From Anaerolineae bacterium (lineage in GTDB: Bacteria; Chloroflexota; Anaerolineae; S016-19), in NCBI GenBank assembly GCA_015486235.1, contig WFSD01000163.1, positions 1 through 39,875 on the forward strand: a stretch of DNA of 39,875 bases, read 5' to 3'. Below, in pieces: positions 27,890 through 37,932 of the stretch (within the stretch, counting starts at the first letter, position 1; the number at the start of each line of letters is the position of its first letter). The translations under genes were made by a program, and so were the position numbers. The notes under the pieces are model-generated. The model worked only from the letters and a program-made list of their open reading frames with translations. It made no database searches and was not told the origin of the DNA.

Positions 27890-28586
27890 GCGATTTTATG
27901 GCCGCCTCCAAGGCCACCTGAACCCCCTCGATTTCCTGCTCTCCATCTATCTCAACCAGCAAACCGCGCTGGCGATAGTACTCGATCAACGGCGCGGTTT
28001 GCTCAAAATACACCTTGAGGCGATTTTTTGCAACTTCCGGCCTGTCATCCGGACGCTGGTAAAGCTCGCCGCCGCAGATATCACATTTACCCGGCACTTT
28101 CGGCGGGTTGTACAACATATGGTAAACAGCACCACACTGTCGGCATATCCACCGCCCGGAAAGCCTGGCCAAAAGGACTTCATCCGACACCTTGATGTAC
28201 GGCACGAACCGCAGGGAGGTGCCTTTTTCCTTCAAGATATCGTCCAGAGCCCTTGCCTGCGGTATATTCCTGGGGAAACCATCCAGAATCGCCCCTCTGG
28301 CACAATCTGAATGGGAAAGCCGCTCCTGCACCATGCCTATGGTCACCTCATCCGGGACCAACTCCCCTTTCTCCATGTACTGCTTCGCCAGCAGGCCAAG
28401 CTCAGTCTCGCTCTCAAGGTTCCCGCGAAAGATATCCCCGGTGGATACCTGTGGTATCCCCCATTTCTCGCTCAGCATCCGGGCCTGGGTGCCTTTCCCG
28501 GCTCCCGGAGCACCCAACAAAACAAGGAAAAGAGGACTGCCGTCGTCCATTGTTTTCCCCCTGATCTGTCCCAAGACACCCGACAC
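27876..28586 (-). CDS. adk: Adenylate kinase (zinc-lid type)
   Basis: LVLLGAPGAGKGTQARML...ILDGFPRNIPQARALD...CRQCGAVYHMLYNPPKVPGKCDICGGELYQRPDD. Confidence 0.97.
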   Translation of the reverse strand: MSGVLGQIRGKTMDDGSPLFLVLLGAPGAGKGTQARMLSEKWGIPQVSTGDIFRGNLESETELGLLAKQYMEKGELVPDEVTIGMVQERLSHSDCARGAILDGFPRNIPQARALDDILKEKGTSLRFVPYIKVSDEVLLARLSGRWICRQCGAVYHMLYNPPKVPGKCDICGGELYQRPDDRPEVAKNRLKVYFEQTAPLIEYYRQRGLLVEIDGEQEIEGVQVALEAAIKSHDCP

Positions 28587-28590
28587 CTGC

Positions 28591-29889
28591 TTATCTCAAG
28601 AATCCCTCGTACTGACGCATCAGAAGCTGGGCCTCCAATTGCCTCATCGTATCGAGGACCACACCGACGACGATCAGCAAGCCAGCGCTGGTCATCAGCA
28701 TGATAGGAGCATTGACCACCCCACGAACGAACCACGGGAGGATTGCCACAAGGCCCAGGTAAACAGCGCCTACCAAAGTGACTCGGCTGAGCACTCTGTT
28801 CAGATAATCCTCTGTTTTCCTTCCGGGACGGATACCCGGTATGAATCCGCCCTGCTTTTGCAAAGTCTCCGGCAGGTTCTGCTCACGGAAGATCACGTCG
28901 GTGTAGAAGTAAGTAAACCCGACCACCAACAAGAAATATGATATCCAGTAGAAAGCACTGCCCACGTTGAAAAGGCTCACCGTCCCGTTGGCAATATCGG
29001 CAAGCCACTTAGCCGAAGAGTACTGGAAGTAGCTCGCCACCGTGCCAGGGAAGATCAAAATGCTTTGGGCGAAGATCAGCGGGATCATGCCTGCGGAATT
29101 CACCCGCAACGGCACATGCGTGCTTTGCCCGCCGACCATCATCAACCGGTTGCCTCTGATGGTCCGAACCCGTTTCCCATACTGAACCGGGATTCTGCGC
29201 TCTCCCTGCTCCACCACTACGATGGCCACCACCGTGATAACGGTGATCAGCACGATCACAACGAGTGCCCATGGGTTCTGAACCACGAGCTGCCCCAGAC
29301 GCTGTGGGACTCTCGCCACGATGCCGCCGAAGATGATAATGGAGACGCCGTTTCCGATTCCTTCCTGGGTGATCAGTTCGCCGAGCCACATGGCGAAAGC
29401 GGTTCCAGCGGTCAAGACTGTGATGGTCGTGAATGTTTCCAGCGGATAGCTGGTGAGGCTGAACCTGGTCAGCACGCCCTGCTGCGCCAGCAGCGCCGAC
29501 TGCCCAAAACCCTGCAGGACTGCCAGCGGGATCGTCAGGTAGTTGGTGTACATGTTGATCTTTTCCCTGCCAGACTCACCCTCCTTGGAGAGCGCCTCCA
29601 GTTGCGGAATAATGGGCATCAACAACTGCATGATGATGGAGGATGTGATGTACGGATACACCCCCATTGCCATCACCGAGAAACTGGACATAGCGCCGCC
29701 GGAGAACATATCCAGCATTCCCAGCAACTGGCTGTTGGCAAACACCTGAGCCAGCCGGGTGGCATTCACCCCAGGGACGGGGATATGAGCAGCCAGCCGG
29801 TAGATGGCCAGGATGAAGAGGGTGTACAGGATCTTCTTCCGAAGATCCGGCAACCTCATGGCGTTGCGCATAGCATCAAGCATCAGCAA
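28591..29889 (-). CDS. secY: Preprotein translocase subunit SecY
   Basis: Multi-TM protein; LFILAIYRLAAHIPVPGVN...GVYPYITSSIIMQLL...HVPLRVNSAGMIPLIFAQSIL. Confidence 0.98.
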   Translation of the reverse strand: MLMLDAMRNAMRLPDLRKKILYTLFILAIYRLAAHIPVPGVNATRLAQVFANSQLLGMLDMFSGGAMSSFSVMAMGVYPYITSSIIMQLLMPIIPQLEALSKEGESGREKINMYTNYLTIPLAVLQGFGQSALLAQQGVLTRFSLTSYPLETFTTITVLTAGTAFAMWLGELITQEGIGNGVSIIIFGGIVARVPQRLGQLVVQNPWALVVIVLITVITVVAIVVVEQGERRIPVQYGKRVRTIRGNRLMMVGGQSTHVPLRVNSAGMIPLIFAQSILIFPGTVASYFQYSSAKWLADIANGTVSLFNVGSAFYWISYFLLVVGFTYFYTDVIFREQNLPETLQKQGGFIPGIRPGRKTEDYLNRVLSRVTLVGAVYLGLVAILPWFVRGVVNAPIMLMTSAGLLIVVGVVLDTMRQLEAQLLMRQYEGFLR

Positions 29890-29895
29890 CCTCCC

Positions 29896-30360
29896 TCAGG
29901 GCAACGGCAGTTTTTCTACTGATCCGCCTGCAGCGATGATTTTCTCTTTGGCACTCCTGGAAAAACGATGGGCTTTCACCGTGAGTGGATGGATCAGATC
30001 GCCGTTTCCAAGGATTACCACGGGGTACTTCGTGGACTTGATCACACCACGCTCTGCCAGCGCCTCCGGCGTGACTTCGCTTTCAGGTGGGAACAGTTCC
30101 GCCAGTCTTCCCAGGTTCACCTCGGCATATTCCACACGCCAGATATTGGTAAAGCCCCGCCTGAAAGGCAGCCTGCGGACGAAAGGCAACTGTCCGCCCT
30201 CGAAGTAAGGACGCACGCCGCCACCGCTTCGGGCATTCTGGCCTTTGGTGCCCCTGCCAGCAGTCTTCCCCTTTCCTGCAGAGATACCGCGGCCGACCCT
30301 GCTCTTCCGCCGCTTGCTGCCGGGAGCGGGTCTCAGGTCATGCAATTTCATAGCACTCAC
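29896..30360 (-). CDS. rplO: 50S ribosomal protein L15
   Basis: [44 protein letters not shown]. Confidence 0.98.
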   Translation of the reverse strand: MSAMKLHDLRPAPGSKRRKSRVGRGISAGKGKTAGRGTKGQNARSGGGVRPYFEGGQLPFVRRLPFRRGFTNIWRVEYAEVNLGRLAELFPPESEVTPEALAERGVIKSTKYPVVILGNGDLIHPLTVKAHRFSRSAKEKIIAAGGSVEKLPLP

Positions 30361-30554
30361 CCCTCCCCAGAAACCTCTTCGACCTGCAACAGGTGGGCAA
30401 CCTTGTTCACCATCCCCCTTATCACAGGCGTATCTTTCTTCACCACTTCATCTTGCAGGTGCCTCAGCCCGAGGGCCCGCACCGTGGCTTTCTGATCCTT
30501 CTTCCGTCCGATGGGACTCTTCACCAGTTTTATTCGAAGGAACTTCTCAACCAT
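30357..30554 (-). CDS. rpmD: 50S ribosomal protein L30
   Basis: [51 protein letters not shown]. Confidence 0.96.
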   Translation of the reverse strand: MVEKFLRIKLVKSPIGRKKDQKATVRALGLRHLQDEVVKKDTPVIRGMVNKVAHLLQVEEVSGEG

Positions 30555-31089
30555 TTCGCCCCTTCCTCCAGAAAGACGGCGTGACCATCTCCACAGGCTT
30601 GCCGCGGCGTTTTGCCTCGACTTCCATATCCTTCAACTGCCCCAGCGCCTTCATAGTGGCCTGAACCACATTGAGCACGTTGGAACTGCCCAGTGACTTG
30701 GTCAGCACGTCCTTAGCGCCGGCAGCTTCCAGGACAGCGCGGACTCCGCCACCAGCGATAACGCCGGTACCAGGAGAGGCGGGCTTCAGCAACACCTTAG
30801 CCGCCCCGAAGTCGGCGATGACTGGGTGAGGGATAGTTGTGCCCAGAAGGTTGACTTTTTTCATGTTTCTGCGGGCTTGCTCGCTTCCTTTCCGAATTGC
30901 CTCGGGCACCTCACCGGCCTTTCCAATCCCAACGCCCACGCTGCCGTTGTGATCGCCCACGACAACCAGGGCGCGGAAATGAAAGCGACGGCCACCCTTG
31001 AGGACTTTTGCCGTCCGGGCAATGTGAACTACCCGCTCGTCGAGTTCAGCCTGTTCCTCGAATCCAAAACTTTCCTGTTCGTTAGCCAT
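30547..31089 (-). CDS. rpsE: 30S ribosomal protein S5
   Basis: [53 protein letters not shown]. Confidence 0.98.
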   Translation of the reverse strand: MANEQESFGFEEQAELDERVVHIARTAKVLKGGRRFHFRALVVVGDHNGSVGVGIGKAGEVPEAIRKGSEQARRNMKKVNLLGTTIPHPVIADFGAAKVLLKPASPGTGVIAGGGVRAVLEAAGAKDVLTKSLGSSNVLNVVQATMKALGQLKDMEVEAKRRGKPVEMVTPSFWRKGRNG

Positions 31090-31104
31090 CTACACTCCCT
31101 CGCC

Positions 31105-31470
31105 TCAGAAATCCAAACCGGCTTCGCGGGCCGCATCGGCCAGGGCTTTCACCCTGCCGTGAAACTTGTAGCCGCCGCGGTCGAAGACCATCTGCTTCAT
31201 CCCCAGGGACAAAGCCCGCTTCGCTACAAGCTTGCCAACCTCTTTAGCCTGCTCTGTTTTCTTCTTCCCTTCCATTGCCCCTCTGATTTCAGGATCAAGC
31301 GTGGATGCAGACACCAGAGTCTTCCCCTCCACGTCATCGATTACCTGAGCATAAATGTGCCTCGAGCTTCGAAACACATTCAGACGTGGGCGCTCAGGGG
31401 TACCGAACACCCGCTTGCGCACACGAAGATGCCGCTTCCTGCGGGCTTCACTTCGGCTCGATCGAGCCAT
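31105..31470 (-). CDS. rplR: 50S ribosomal protein L18
   Basis: [41 protein letters not shown]...[34 protein letters not shown] upstream of ATG 31470. Confidence 0.97.
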   Translation of the reverse strand: MARSSRSEARRKRHLRVRKRVFGTPERPRLNVFRSSRHIYAQVIDDVEGKTLVSASTLDPEIRGAMEGKKKTEQAKEVGKLVAKRALSLGMKQMVFDRGGYKFHGRVKALADAAREAGLDF

Positions 31471-31543
31471 CGCGCTTCCACCTCCATGAAAATTTCCCAG
31501 GCCAAACCCCCTGGTTAGCCTAAACACCCCTGAAAAGCATTCT

Positions 31544-31689
31544 TCACCGCAGAGCCCCTCAAAAAGCCGTTAGCAGTTAGCAGTTAGCAGTTAGCAGTCA
31601 GCCGTAAGCCGATAGCAACAGGATTTTCGCAAAAGCTAACGGCTGCCGGCTAACGGCTATCGGCTCTCTCCCCGCGTACTCCGCGGTGA
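31544..31689. repeat. Composite element E (outer TCACCGC/GCGGTGA arms with inner heptad array)
   Basis: GTTAGCA x4 then GTCAGCC GTAAGCC GATAGCA at 31569-31617, opposed by GCTAACG GCTGCCG GCTAACG GCTATCG GCT at 31635-31665. Confidence 0.9.
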
Positions 31690-31696
31690 GTCTCTC

Positions 31697-32242
31697 TCAC
31701 TTCTTGCCGGCCTTGCCCGCTTTCATCCGGATGTGCTCGCCAACGTAACGGATCCCCTTCCCTTTGTACGGTTCGGGTGGTCTGATCTTCCGGATCTCAG
31801 CGGCGGTCTGCCCCACCATGGCTTTGTCGTTCCCATCCACAGCGATGACCCGCGCCGACTTGTCAACGCTGAGCTTGATGCCGGGCCTGGGCACCACCCT
31901 CACAGGGCTGGAATAGCCAACGCTGATCACCAAAGTGTCCCCGTCCATCTGGGCGCGGTACCCCACGCCGACGATTTCCAGCTTTTTCTGGAATCCTTTG
32001 CTGACGCCGGCGACCATGTTAGCGATCAGGGCACGGGTAAGGCCGTGCAGGGCCCGGTAAGTTCTGCTGTCGTTTGGCCTGGAAACGACGACCTGATCCC
32101 CCTCCTGCTTGATTGTCAGGCCGGGATCGAAAGTCCAGCGGAGATCTCCCCGTGGCCCTTTCACCACCACCTCATTGCCGGCCCCTACTTTCACCTCCAC
32201 CCCTGGCGGGATGAGCACAGGCGTTTTCCCTATTCGAGACAC
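31697..32242 (-). CDS. rplF: 50S ribosomal protein L6
   Basis: MSRIGKTPVLIPPGVEVKVGAGNEVVVKGPRGDL...IRPPEPYKGKGIRYVGEHIRMKAGKAGKK. Confidence 0.98.
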   Translation of the reverse strand: MSRIGKTPVLIPPGVEVKVGAGNEVVVKGPRGDLRWTFDPGLTIKQEGDQVVVSRPNDSRTYRALHGLTRALIANMVAGVSKGFQKKLEIVGVGYRAQMDGDTLVISVGYSSPVRVVPRPGIKLSVDKSARVIAVDGNDKAMVGQTAAEIRKIRPPEPYKGKGIRYVGEHIRMKAGKAGKK

Positions 32243-32254
32243 TGTAAACCCTCC

Positions 32255-32647
32255 TCACCAGACATAACAGACGACTTCGCCGCCGACGCCAGACTTTCTG
32301 GCCTTCCTGTCGGAAAGGACGCCCTCGGGCGTGGACAGGATGGCTATCCCCATGCCACTCAGCACCCACGGGATCTCATCGTGCTTGACGTAAATGCGTC
32401 GGCCAGGCTTGCTTACCCGCTTCAGGTTCGTGATAACGGGCTGCTTCTCCCGGTCGTACCGCAGCACAATGCGCAACTGTGGCTGCGGTTTCTCGTTCGT
32501 TACGTCGTAGTGCTGGATGAAACCCTCTTCTTTTAATATCCTGGCAATGGCCAGCTTCATCTTCGAACTGGGCATCGAAACCCTTCGCTTGCGGGTCATA
32601 GCCGCGTTGCGAATGCGGGTCAACATGTCCGCAATAGGATCCGTCAT
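32255..32647 (-). CDS. rpsH: 30S ribosomal protein S8
   Basis: [44 protein letters not shown]...[33 protein letters not shown]. Confidence 0.98.
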   Translation of the reverse strand: MTDPIADMLTRIRNAAMTRKRRVSMPSSKMKLAIARILKEEGFIQHYDVTNEKPQPQLRIVLRYDREKQPVITNLKRVSKPGRRIYVKHDEIPWVLSGMGIAILSTPEGVLSDRKARKSGVGGEVVCYVW

Positions 32648-32738
32648 CATAAGCAATCACTCCACTTTTTTCTGGCTCCGCGGGCGGTATCGGATGGCTC
32701 CAGTTTTATGGCACCCGACCTACCCCGGGCAGGCTCAC

Positions 32739-32921
32739 TTACCAACTGGACTTGGTAACGCCAGCGATCTCGCCTTTCAGCGCCGCCTCACGGAAACAAA
32801 TGCGGCACATGCCAAAGCGCCTGATGTAGCCGCGAGACCTGCCACAAACTTTGCAACGGTTTCGCTCCTGCACCTTGTACTTCCGACGTTTCTCTCGGGC
32901 AATCATACTTTTCTTAGCCAC
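32739..32921 (-). CDS. rpsN: 30S ribosomal protein S14 type Z (zinc-binding)
   Basis: 60 aa with [39 protein letters not shown]. Confidence 0.97.
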   Translation of the reverse strand: MAKKSMIAREKRRKYKVQERNRCKVCGRSRGYIRRFGMCRICFREAALKGEIAGVTKSSW

Positions 32922-32924
32922 AGA

Positions 32925-33488
32925 TCAACCTCCTAAGCCTCTCCCGAACGGCATGCCCAGGAACCTGAGCAACTCACGTCCTTCTTCATCACTCTCCGCC
33001 GTGGTCACAATAGTGATCTCCAGGCCACGAGCTTTGTCCACTTTGTCGTAGTCGATCTCCGGGAACGCCAGTTGCTCCGGCAAGCCCAGAGTGTAGTTCC
33101 CGCGGCCGTCGAAAGCATCCGGTGATACCCCCCTGAAATCGCGCTGCCGAGGCAATGCGATATTCATCACCCTGTCCAGGAAATCGTACATCCGGTTCCC
33201 ACGCAGCGTCACCTTGACCCCGATAGGGTTTCCTTCCCGCAACTTGAACGCAGCGATAGACTTCCGTGCCCTGGTGACGATCCCTTTCTGCCCCGTGATG
33301 ACCGCCATGTCATTCAAAGCAGCATCCAGGGCTTTGGAATTCTGCAACGCCTCTCCAAGACCGATGTTAACCACCACTTTGGTGATCCGGGGCACCCGCC
33401 ACACGTTCTTGTAACCGAACTCCTCCATCATCGCGGGGACGACTTCCTCACGATATCTGGCTTTCAATCTCGGTAGCACCTCTGCCAT
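32925..33488 (-). CDS. rplE: 50S ribosomal protein L5
   Basis: [40 protein letters not shown]...[23 protein letters not shown]. Confidence 0.98.
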   Translation of the reverse strand: MAEVLPRLKARYREEVVPAMMEEFGYKNVWRVPRITKVVVNIGLGEALQNSKALDAALNDMAVITGQKGIVTRARKSIAAFKLREGNPIGVKVTLRGNRMYDFLDRVMNIALPRQRDFRGVSPDAFDGRGNYTLGLPEQLAFPEIDYDKVDKARGLEITIVTTAESDEEGRELLRFLGMPFGRGLGG

Positions 33489-33503
33489 CAGCTACACCTC
33501 ACC

Positions 33504-33854
33504 TTAACCAATCACTTCGCCGCACTTCTTGCAATAGCGGACTTTGCTGCCATCGGGCATGAAATGGTATCCAACCCTTGTGGGTCTCCCACAATGGGGG
33601 CAGACCAACGCGACTTTAGAAGCAAACATAGACGCTTCCCGCTCGATGATACCCGCCTGGGTGCTCACATTGCCAGTACGGCGCTGATGCTTCTTTATCA
33701 GATTAATTCCGGCGACGACCACACGATCTTTGCTCCGGGCCTTACCCATGTTCTTCGGGTTAGGGCGACCGGGGATCACCTCTTTCACCTCTCCCCGTTT
33801 TCCTTTCTCGTCACCGCTCAAGATCTCTACTGTATCACCCTTGCGAATCCGCAT
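33504..33854 (-). CDS. rplX: 50S ribosomal protein L24
   Basis: MRIRKGDTVEILSGDEKGKRGEVKEVIPGRPNPKNMGKARSKDRVVVAGINLIKKH. Confidence 0.97.
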   Translation of the reverse strand: MRIRKGDTVEILSGDEKGKRGEVKEVIPGRPNPKNMGKARSKDRVVVAGINLIKKHQRRTGNVSTQAGIIEREASMFASKVALVCPHCGRPTRVGYHFMPDGSKVRYCKKCGEVIG

Positions 33855-33865
33855 CTGAAAACCTC

Positions 33866-34234
33866 CTATAACACCTCTGGAGCCAGCGAGACGATGCGCA
33901 TGAAGCCTTTCTCCCTGAGCTCTCTGGCCACCGGTCCGAAAATGCGGGTACCTCTCGGGTACTTGTAGTTATCTATGATGACAGCTGCACTATCGTCGAA
34001 CCTGATGTAGGAGCCGTCCCTACGACGATACTTATGGGACGTGCGCACGATCACCGCTCGGACGATATCCCCTTTTTTGACAGCAGAGTTGGGTGCGGCC
34101 TGCTTGACAGTCCCCACCACAACATCCCCAATGTACCCGTACCTCCGGGTACTCCCGCCCATCACGCGGATGACCAGGATCTCCTTTGCGCCAGTGTTAT
34201 CCGCAATTTTCAGCCTGCTCTCCTGCTGAATCAT
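33866..34234 (-). CDS. rplN: 50S ribosomal protein L14
   Basis: [49 protein letters not shown]. Confidence 0.98.
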   Translation of the reverse strand: MIQQESRLKIADNTGAKEILVIRVMGGSTRRYGYIGDVVVGTVKQAAPNSAVKKGDIVRAVIVRTSHKYRRRDGSYIRFDDSAAVIIDNYKYPRGTRIFGPVARELREKGFMRIVSLAPEVL

Positions 34235-34246
34235 CTCTTCACTCCC

Positions 34247-34495
34247 TCACTCGCGGGAAAGGGTCTCCACTACCACCCAGCGCTTTTCCTTGCTGAGGGG
34301 GCGGCTTTCGAGGATGCGGACCACATCCCCTTCCCGGCATTTATTTTCTTCGTCGTGTGCTTTGTAGCGTTTGTGGTGACGCACAACCTTGCCGTAAATA
34401 GGATGAGGCTTTGCCCGCACCACTTCCACTACCACGGTCTTGTCCATCTTGGCGCTTACCACGCGGCCCACCAATGTCTTACGCCCGCCCTTCAT
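34247..34495 (-). CDS. rpsQ: 30S ribosomal protein S17
   Basis: [69 protein letters not shown]. Confidence 0.97.
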   Translation of the reverse strand: MKGGRKTLVGRVVSAKMDKTVVVEVVRAKPHPIYGKVVRHHKRYKAHDEENKCREGDVVRILESRPLSKEKRWVVVETLSRE

Positions 34496-34707
34496 CTAGC
34501 CTCCTCCTCTTCCCAGCCAATCAGCTCCATCTCCCGCAGGGTGGTTTTCATCCTCGCGATATCCTTGCGCAGAGATCTGGGACGATTGGAATCCTTGAGC
34601 TGCCCAAAGCTTTTCTGGAAGCGAAGGTTCATCAGCTCCTGGTACGCCTCATCCAGGCGGTGAAGGATCTCCTCCCTCGTCATCTGACGGAGTTCACTCG
34701 CTTTCAT
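34492..34707 (-). CDS. rpmC: 50S ribosomal protein L29
   Basis: [59 protein letters not shown]. Confidence 0.96.
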   Translation of the reverse strand: MKASELRQMTREEILHRLDEAYQELMNLRFQKSFGQLKDSNRPRSLRKDIARMKTTLREMELIGWEEEEAR

Positions 34708-35138
34708 TCCTCACCTCCCTCACCCTCCAGTTCAGTTCTGGAGATAAACCGGGTGTGGATAGGGAGCTTGTGCGATGCCAGCCGCATAGCCTCCATAGCT
34801 TGCTCCTCGGTCACGCCGGATATCTCGAAGAGAATCCTACCCGGCTTGACCACTGCAACCCAGTGATCCACGTTCCCCTTGCCACTGCCCATGCGGGTCT
34901 CGGCAGCTTTGGCCGTCACGGGTTTGTCTGGAAAGATACGAATCCAAAGCTTGCCACCGCGACGGACGTACCGGACGATAGCGCGGCGTGCAGCCTCGAT
35001 CTGGCGGCTGGTAATCCAGTAGGGTTCTAGCGCCTGCAGTGCGTATTCGCCAAAAACTATAGTAGAACCCCGATACGCCTTCCCCCTCATCCGCCCGCGA
35101 TGGGCCTTTCGATACTTGACTCTTTTTGGCATCAACAT
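34704..35138 (-). CDS. rplP: 50S ribosomal protein L16
   Basis: [77 protein letters not shown]. Confidence 0.98.
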   Translation of the reverse strand: MLMPKRVKYRKAHRGRMRGKAYRGSTIVFGEYALQALEPYWITSRQIEAARRAIVRYVRRGGKLWIRIFPDKPVTAKAAETRMGSGKGNVDHWVAVVKPGRILFEISGVTEEQAMEAMRLASHKLPIHTRFISRTELEGEGGEE

Positions 35139-35168
35139 CGTCATCAACTCCTGATTACCGGCCGCTGG

Positions 35169-35840
35169 TCAGGCATAACTGGAAACATTTTCTGTTTCCT
35201 CGGGCGCTTTTTCCTGGAAGACATCGCCTCTGTATATCCAGACCTTGACCCCGATACGACCGTAAGTTGTAAGCGCTTCTGTCTTCGCGTAATCGATGTC
35301 GGCGCGCAGCGTATGTCTGGGCACCCGGCCATCGCGAGCGGTGACGCTGCGGGCCATCTCCGCGCCAGCCAGACGCCCTGAGCAAGTTACCATAATTCCC
35401 TTTGCCCCACCACGCATGGCACGATCGACTGCTTGCTTCATTGCTCGTCGGTAGGAAACACGGCGTTCCATCTGCTCAGCTATACTCTCAGCAACCAGAT
35501 ACGCGTCCAGCTCGGGCCTCTGAATCTCCTTGGCCTCCACCTTGATCCGCTTTCCGGTGAGTTCAGCCAGTTTATCCCTGAGCTTGTTTACGGTTACACC
35601 TTTCTTCCCGATTACGATTCCGGGCCTGGAAGAATGAATGGTAACCTCTATCCGCGTCGGGTAGCGGTCTATCTCGATGCGAGAGACCCCCGCCCCTTTT
35701 AACTCGTCCCTGATCAGTGCTCGGATCTTCCGATCCTCCTCCAGATTCTTGACGTATTCGGTTCCCTCCGCGTACCAGCGGGAATCCCATGTCCTGATGA
35801 CTCCAATGCGGAAGCCAATAGGATGAACTTTTCGCCCCAA
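35169..35840 (-). CDS. rpsC: 30S ribosomal protein S3
   Basis: [40 protein letters not shown]...[19 protein letters not shown]. Confidence 0.98.
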   Translation of the reverse strand: MGRKVHPIGFRIGVIRTWDSRWYAEGTEYVKNLEEDRKIRALIRDELKGAGVSRIEIDRYPTRIEVTIHSSRPGIVIGKKGVTVNKLRDKLAELTGKRIKVEAKEIQRPELDAYLVAESIAEQMERRVSYRRAMKQAVDRAMRGGAKGIMVTCSGRLAGAEMARSVTARDGRVPRHTLRADIDYAKTEALTTYGRIGVKVWIYRGDVFQEKAPEETENVSSYA

Positions 35841-35860
35841 AGCATCTCCTCCTTTTCAGC

Positions 35861-36196
35861 TCACAGTCTTTCGTCCAACACCACGGTGATGTGGGAAGAG
35901 CGGCGCAATATCGGCTTGAACCGACCGCGTGCGCCAAACCGACGCCACTTGCGGGTTGGAGCCTCGTCCGCGTATATGCGTTCGATGTACAGGTCCTCCC
36001 GCGACAGTCCGAAATTCTCTTCCGCATTCTTGATAGCGGAGTTAAGCACCTTGGTAATGGGTTTGACGGCGCCCTGAGGCATGAACCGCAACTGTGCCAA
36101 TGCCTCATCCACAGGCAGACCGCGGATCTCGTTTATAACCAGGCGTGCCTTCAAAGGTGAGATGCCCACATACTTGCTCACGGCCCGGACTTCCAT
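35861..36196 (-). CDS. rplV: 50S ribosomal protein L22
   Basis: MEVRAVSKYVGISPLKARLVINEIRGLPVDEALAQLRFMPQGAVKPITKVLNSAIKNAEENF. Confidence 0.98.
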   Translation of the reverse strand: MEVRAVSKYVGISPLKARLVINEIRGLPVDEALAQLRFMPQGAVKPITKVLNSAIKNAEENFGLSREDLYIERIYADEAPTRKWRRFGARGRFKPILRRSSHITVVLDERL

Positions 36197-36198
36197 GT

Positions 36199-36471
36199 CT
36201 ACTCCCTCCTCCCTTTGACTATATGGCCTCTGAAGAAGCGGGTTGGCGCGAACTCACCTAGCTTATGGCCGACCATATTCTCGGTGATGTAAACCGGGAT
36301 GTGGCGGCGTCCGTTATGGACAGCGATCGTATGCCCCACCATCTGCGGGAAAATAGTGGAAGCCCGAGACCATGTGCGGATAACTTTCTTGTTTCCGCTA
36401 CGGTTCATCTCTTCAATTTTTCGCAGCAGTTTGGGATCCACGTATGGCCCCTTTTTCAAAGATCGTGACAT
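36199..36471 (-). CDS. rpsS: 30S ribosomal protein S19
   Basis: [23 protein letters not shown]...[49 protein letters not shown]. Confidence 0.98.
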   Translation of the reverse strand: MSRSLKKGPYVDPKLLRKIEEMNRSGNKKVIRTWSRASTIFPQMVGHTIAVHNGRRHIPVYITENMVGHKLGEFAPTRFFRGHIVKGRRE

Positions 36472-36485
36472 CGCTATCCTCCTCC

Positions 36486-37322
36486 TTACCGGCTCTTCTT
36501 GCTACGGCGCCGTACGATAAACTTATCTGTGGTCTTGCGCCGCCTGGTCTTGTAACCCAAAGCAGGCTTGCCCCAGGGGGTCTTCGGCCCCGGCATGCCA
36601 ATGGGCGAACGCCCTTCACCGCCGCCATGGGGATGCGAAGCAGGGTCCATGGCAGATCCACGGACCTCCGGCCTGCGACCCAGCCACCGCTTCCGGCCAG
36701 CCTTTCCGAGTTTGATGTTGGCATGGTCCGGGTTGGATACCTGCCCGATGGTAGCCATGCAACGACGATCCACCAGACGCACCTCACCGCTTGGCAGGCG
36801 GATGTGGACGTATGGCCCTTCTTTCGCCAAAAGTTGCGCTGCGGTTCCCGCGGAGCGCACCAACTGCCCTCCCCTGCCAGGATAGAGCTCAATGTTGTGA
36901 ATCATGGTGCCCAACGGGATATTGTCCAATGGCAAGGCATTCCCCGGCTTGATCTCGGCTTCCGGTCCGGACATCAATGTGTCCCCCACGCTTACCTCCA
37001 GCGGGGCCAGGATGTAACGTTTCTCGCCATCGACATACGAGAGGAGAGCTATGCGGGCGCTACGATTAGGATCGTACTCAATGGAAGCGACCCTTGCCGG
37101 GACTCCAACTTTATCACGGCGGAAATCGATGATGCGATAGCGTCGCTTGTGCCCGCTGCCCCGCTGCCGGATAGTGATCCGCCCCTGGTTGTTGTGGCCA
37201 GAGCCTCTCTTCGTCGAAATGAGCAAGGAACGCTCAGGCTCGGCTTTTGTGATCTCCTCGAACGTGGAAACGCTCATCCCACGCCGGCCGGGCGACGTTG
37301 GCTTGTAAACTTTGATTCCCAT
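36486..37322 (-). CDS. rplB: 50S ribosomal protein L2
   Basis: [25 protein letters not shown]...[45 protein letters not shown]. Confidence 0.98.
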   Translation of the reverse strand: MGIKVYKPTSPGRRGMSVSTFEEITKAEPERSLLISTKRGSGHNNQGRITIRQRGSGHKRRYRIIDFRRDKVGVPARVASIEYDPNRSARIALLSYVDGEKRYILAPLEVSVGDTLMSGPEAEIKPGNALPLDNIPLGTMIHNIELYPGRGGQLVRSAGTAAQLLAKEGPYVHIRLPSGEVRLVDRRCMATIGQVSNPDHANIKLGKAGRKRWLGRRPEVRGSAMDPASHPHGGGEGRSPIGMPGPKTPWGKPALGYKTRRRKTTDKFIVRRRSKKSR

Positions 37323-37404
37323 GTCACTTTACTCCGCAAGCTTGATGCCGGCCATCCAGCCGGTCGGCGGGCGATACTCGCTTGCTTTTTGGCCGCCCGC
37401 CCCT

Positions 37405-37634
37405 GCAACCACGAATATTGCAACCACGAATTACACGAATTACACGAATTGCACAAAGCTACACGAGTTACACGAAACTGCACGAATTGCACAAAACTGC
37501 ACGAACTACACAGAGCTACACAAATTGCACAACGCTGCACGAATTGCACAAAGCTACACGAACTGCACAGAGCTACACGAACTGCACAGAGCCACACGAA
37601 TTGCACAAAGCTACACAAATTACGCAAATTACAC
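37405..37634. repeat. Degenerate short tandem array of alternating about 9- and 10-bp units (ACACGAATT / GCACAAAGCT)
   Basis: About 230 bp such as ACACGAACT GCACAGAGCT ACACGAACT GCACAGAGCC ACACGAATT GCACAAAGCT; sits between rplW and rplB and includes the rplW stop codon. Confidence 0.92.
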
Positions 37635-37919
37635 GCCTTCGAATATGGTGATGGACTCATCAGGTTCCAGGGTTATGATCGCTTTCTTCCACCCCGGCTT
37701 CCGCACGGATATCCGCCTCCCATATCGCTTTCGCTTGGAAGGCATGTTGATGACCCGCACATCCACCACATGGACCTCGAAAACTTTCTCTATGGCTTCC
37801 TTCACCATCCTCTTGTTAGCACGCTTGTCAACCTCGAAGACATATTGGTTGTACTCGTCCTGCAGGTGGTCTGCCTTTTCGCCCATTATGGGCCTTTTCA
37901 GGACTTCGTAAACATTCAT
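37629..37919 (-). CDS. rplW: 50S ribosomal protein L23
   Basis: MNVYEVLKRPIMGEKADHLQDEYNQYVFEVDKRANKRMVKEAIEKVFEVHVVDVRVINMPSKRKRYGRRISVRKPGWKKAIITLEPDESITIFEGV. Confidence 0.97.
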   Translation of the reverse strand: MNVYEVLKRPIMGEKADHLQDEYNQYVFEVDKRANKRMVKEAIEKVFEVHVVDVRVINMPSKRKRYGRRISVRKPGWKKAIITLEPDESITIFEGV

Positions 37920-37932
37920 TCTGGCTCCCTCC

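Noticed and set aside
37405-37634. Possible CRISPR array
   Set aside because: Units are about 9-10 bp and contiguous with no spacers; no cas genes nearby.
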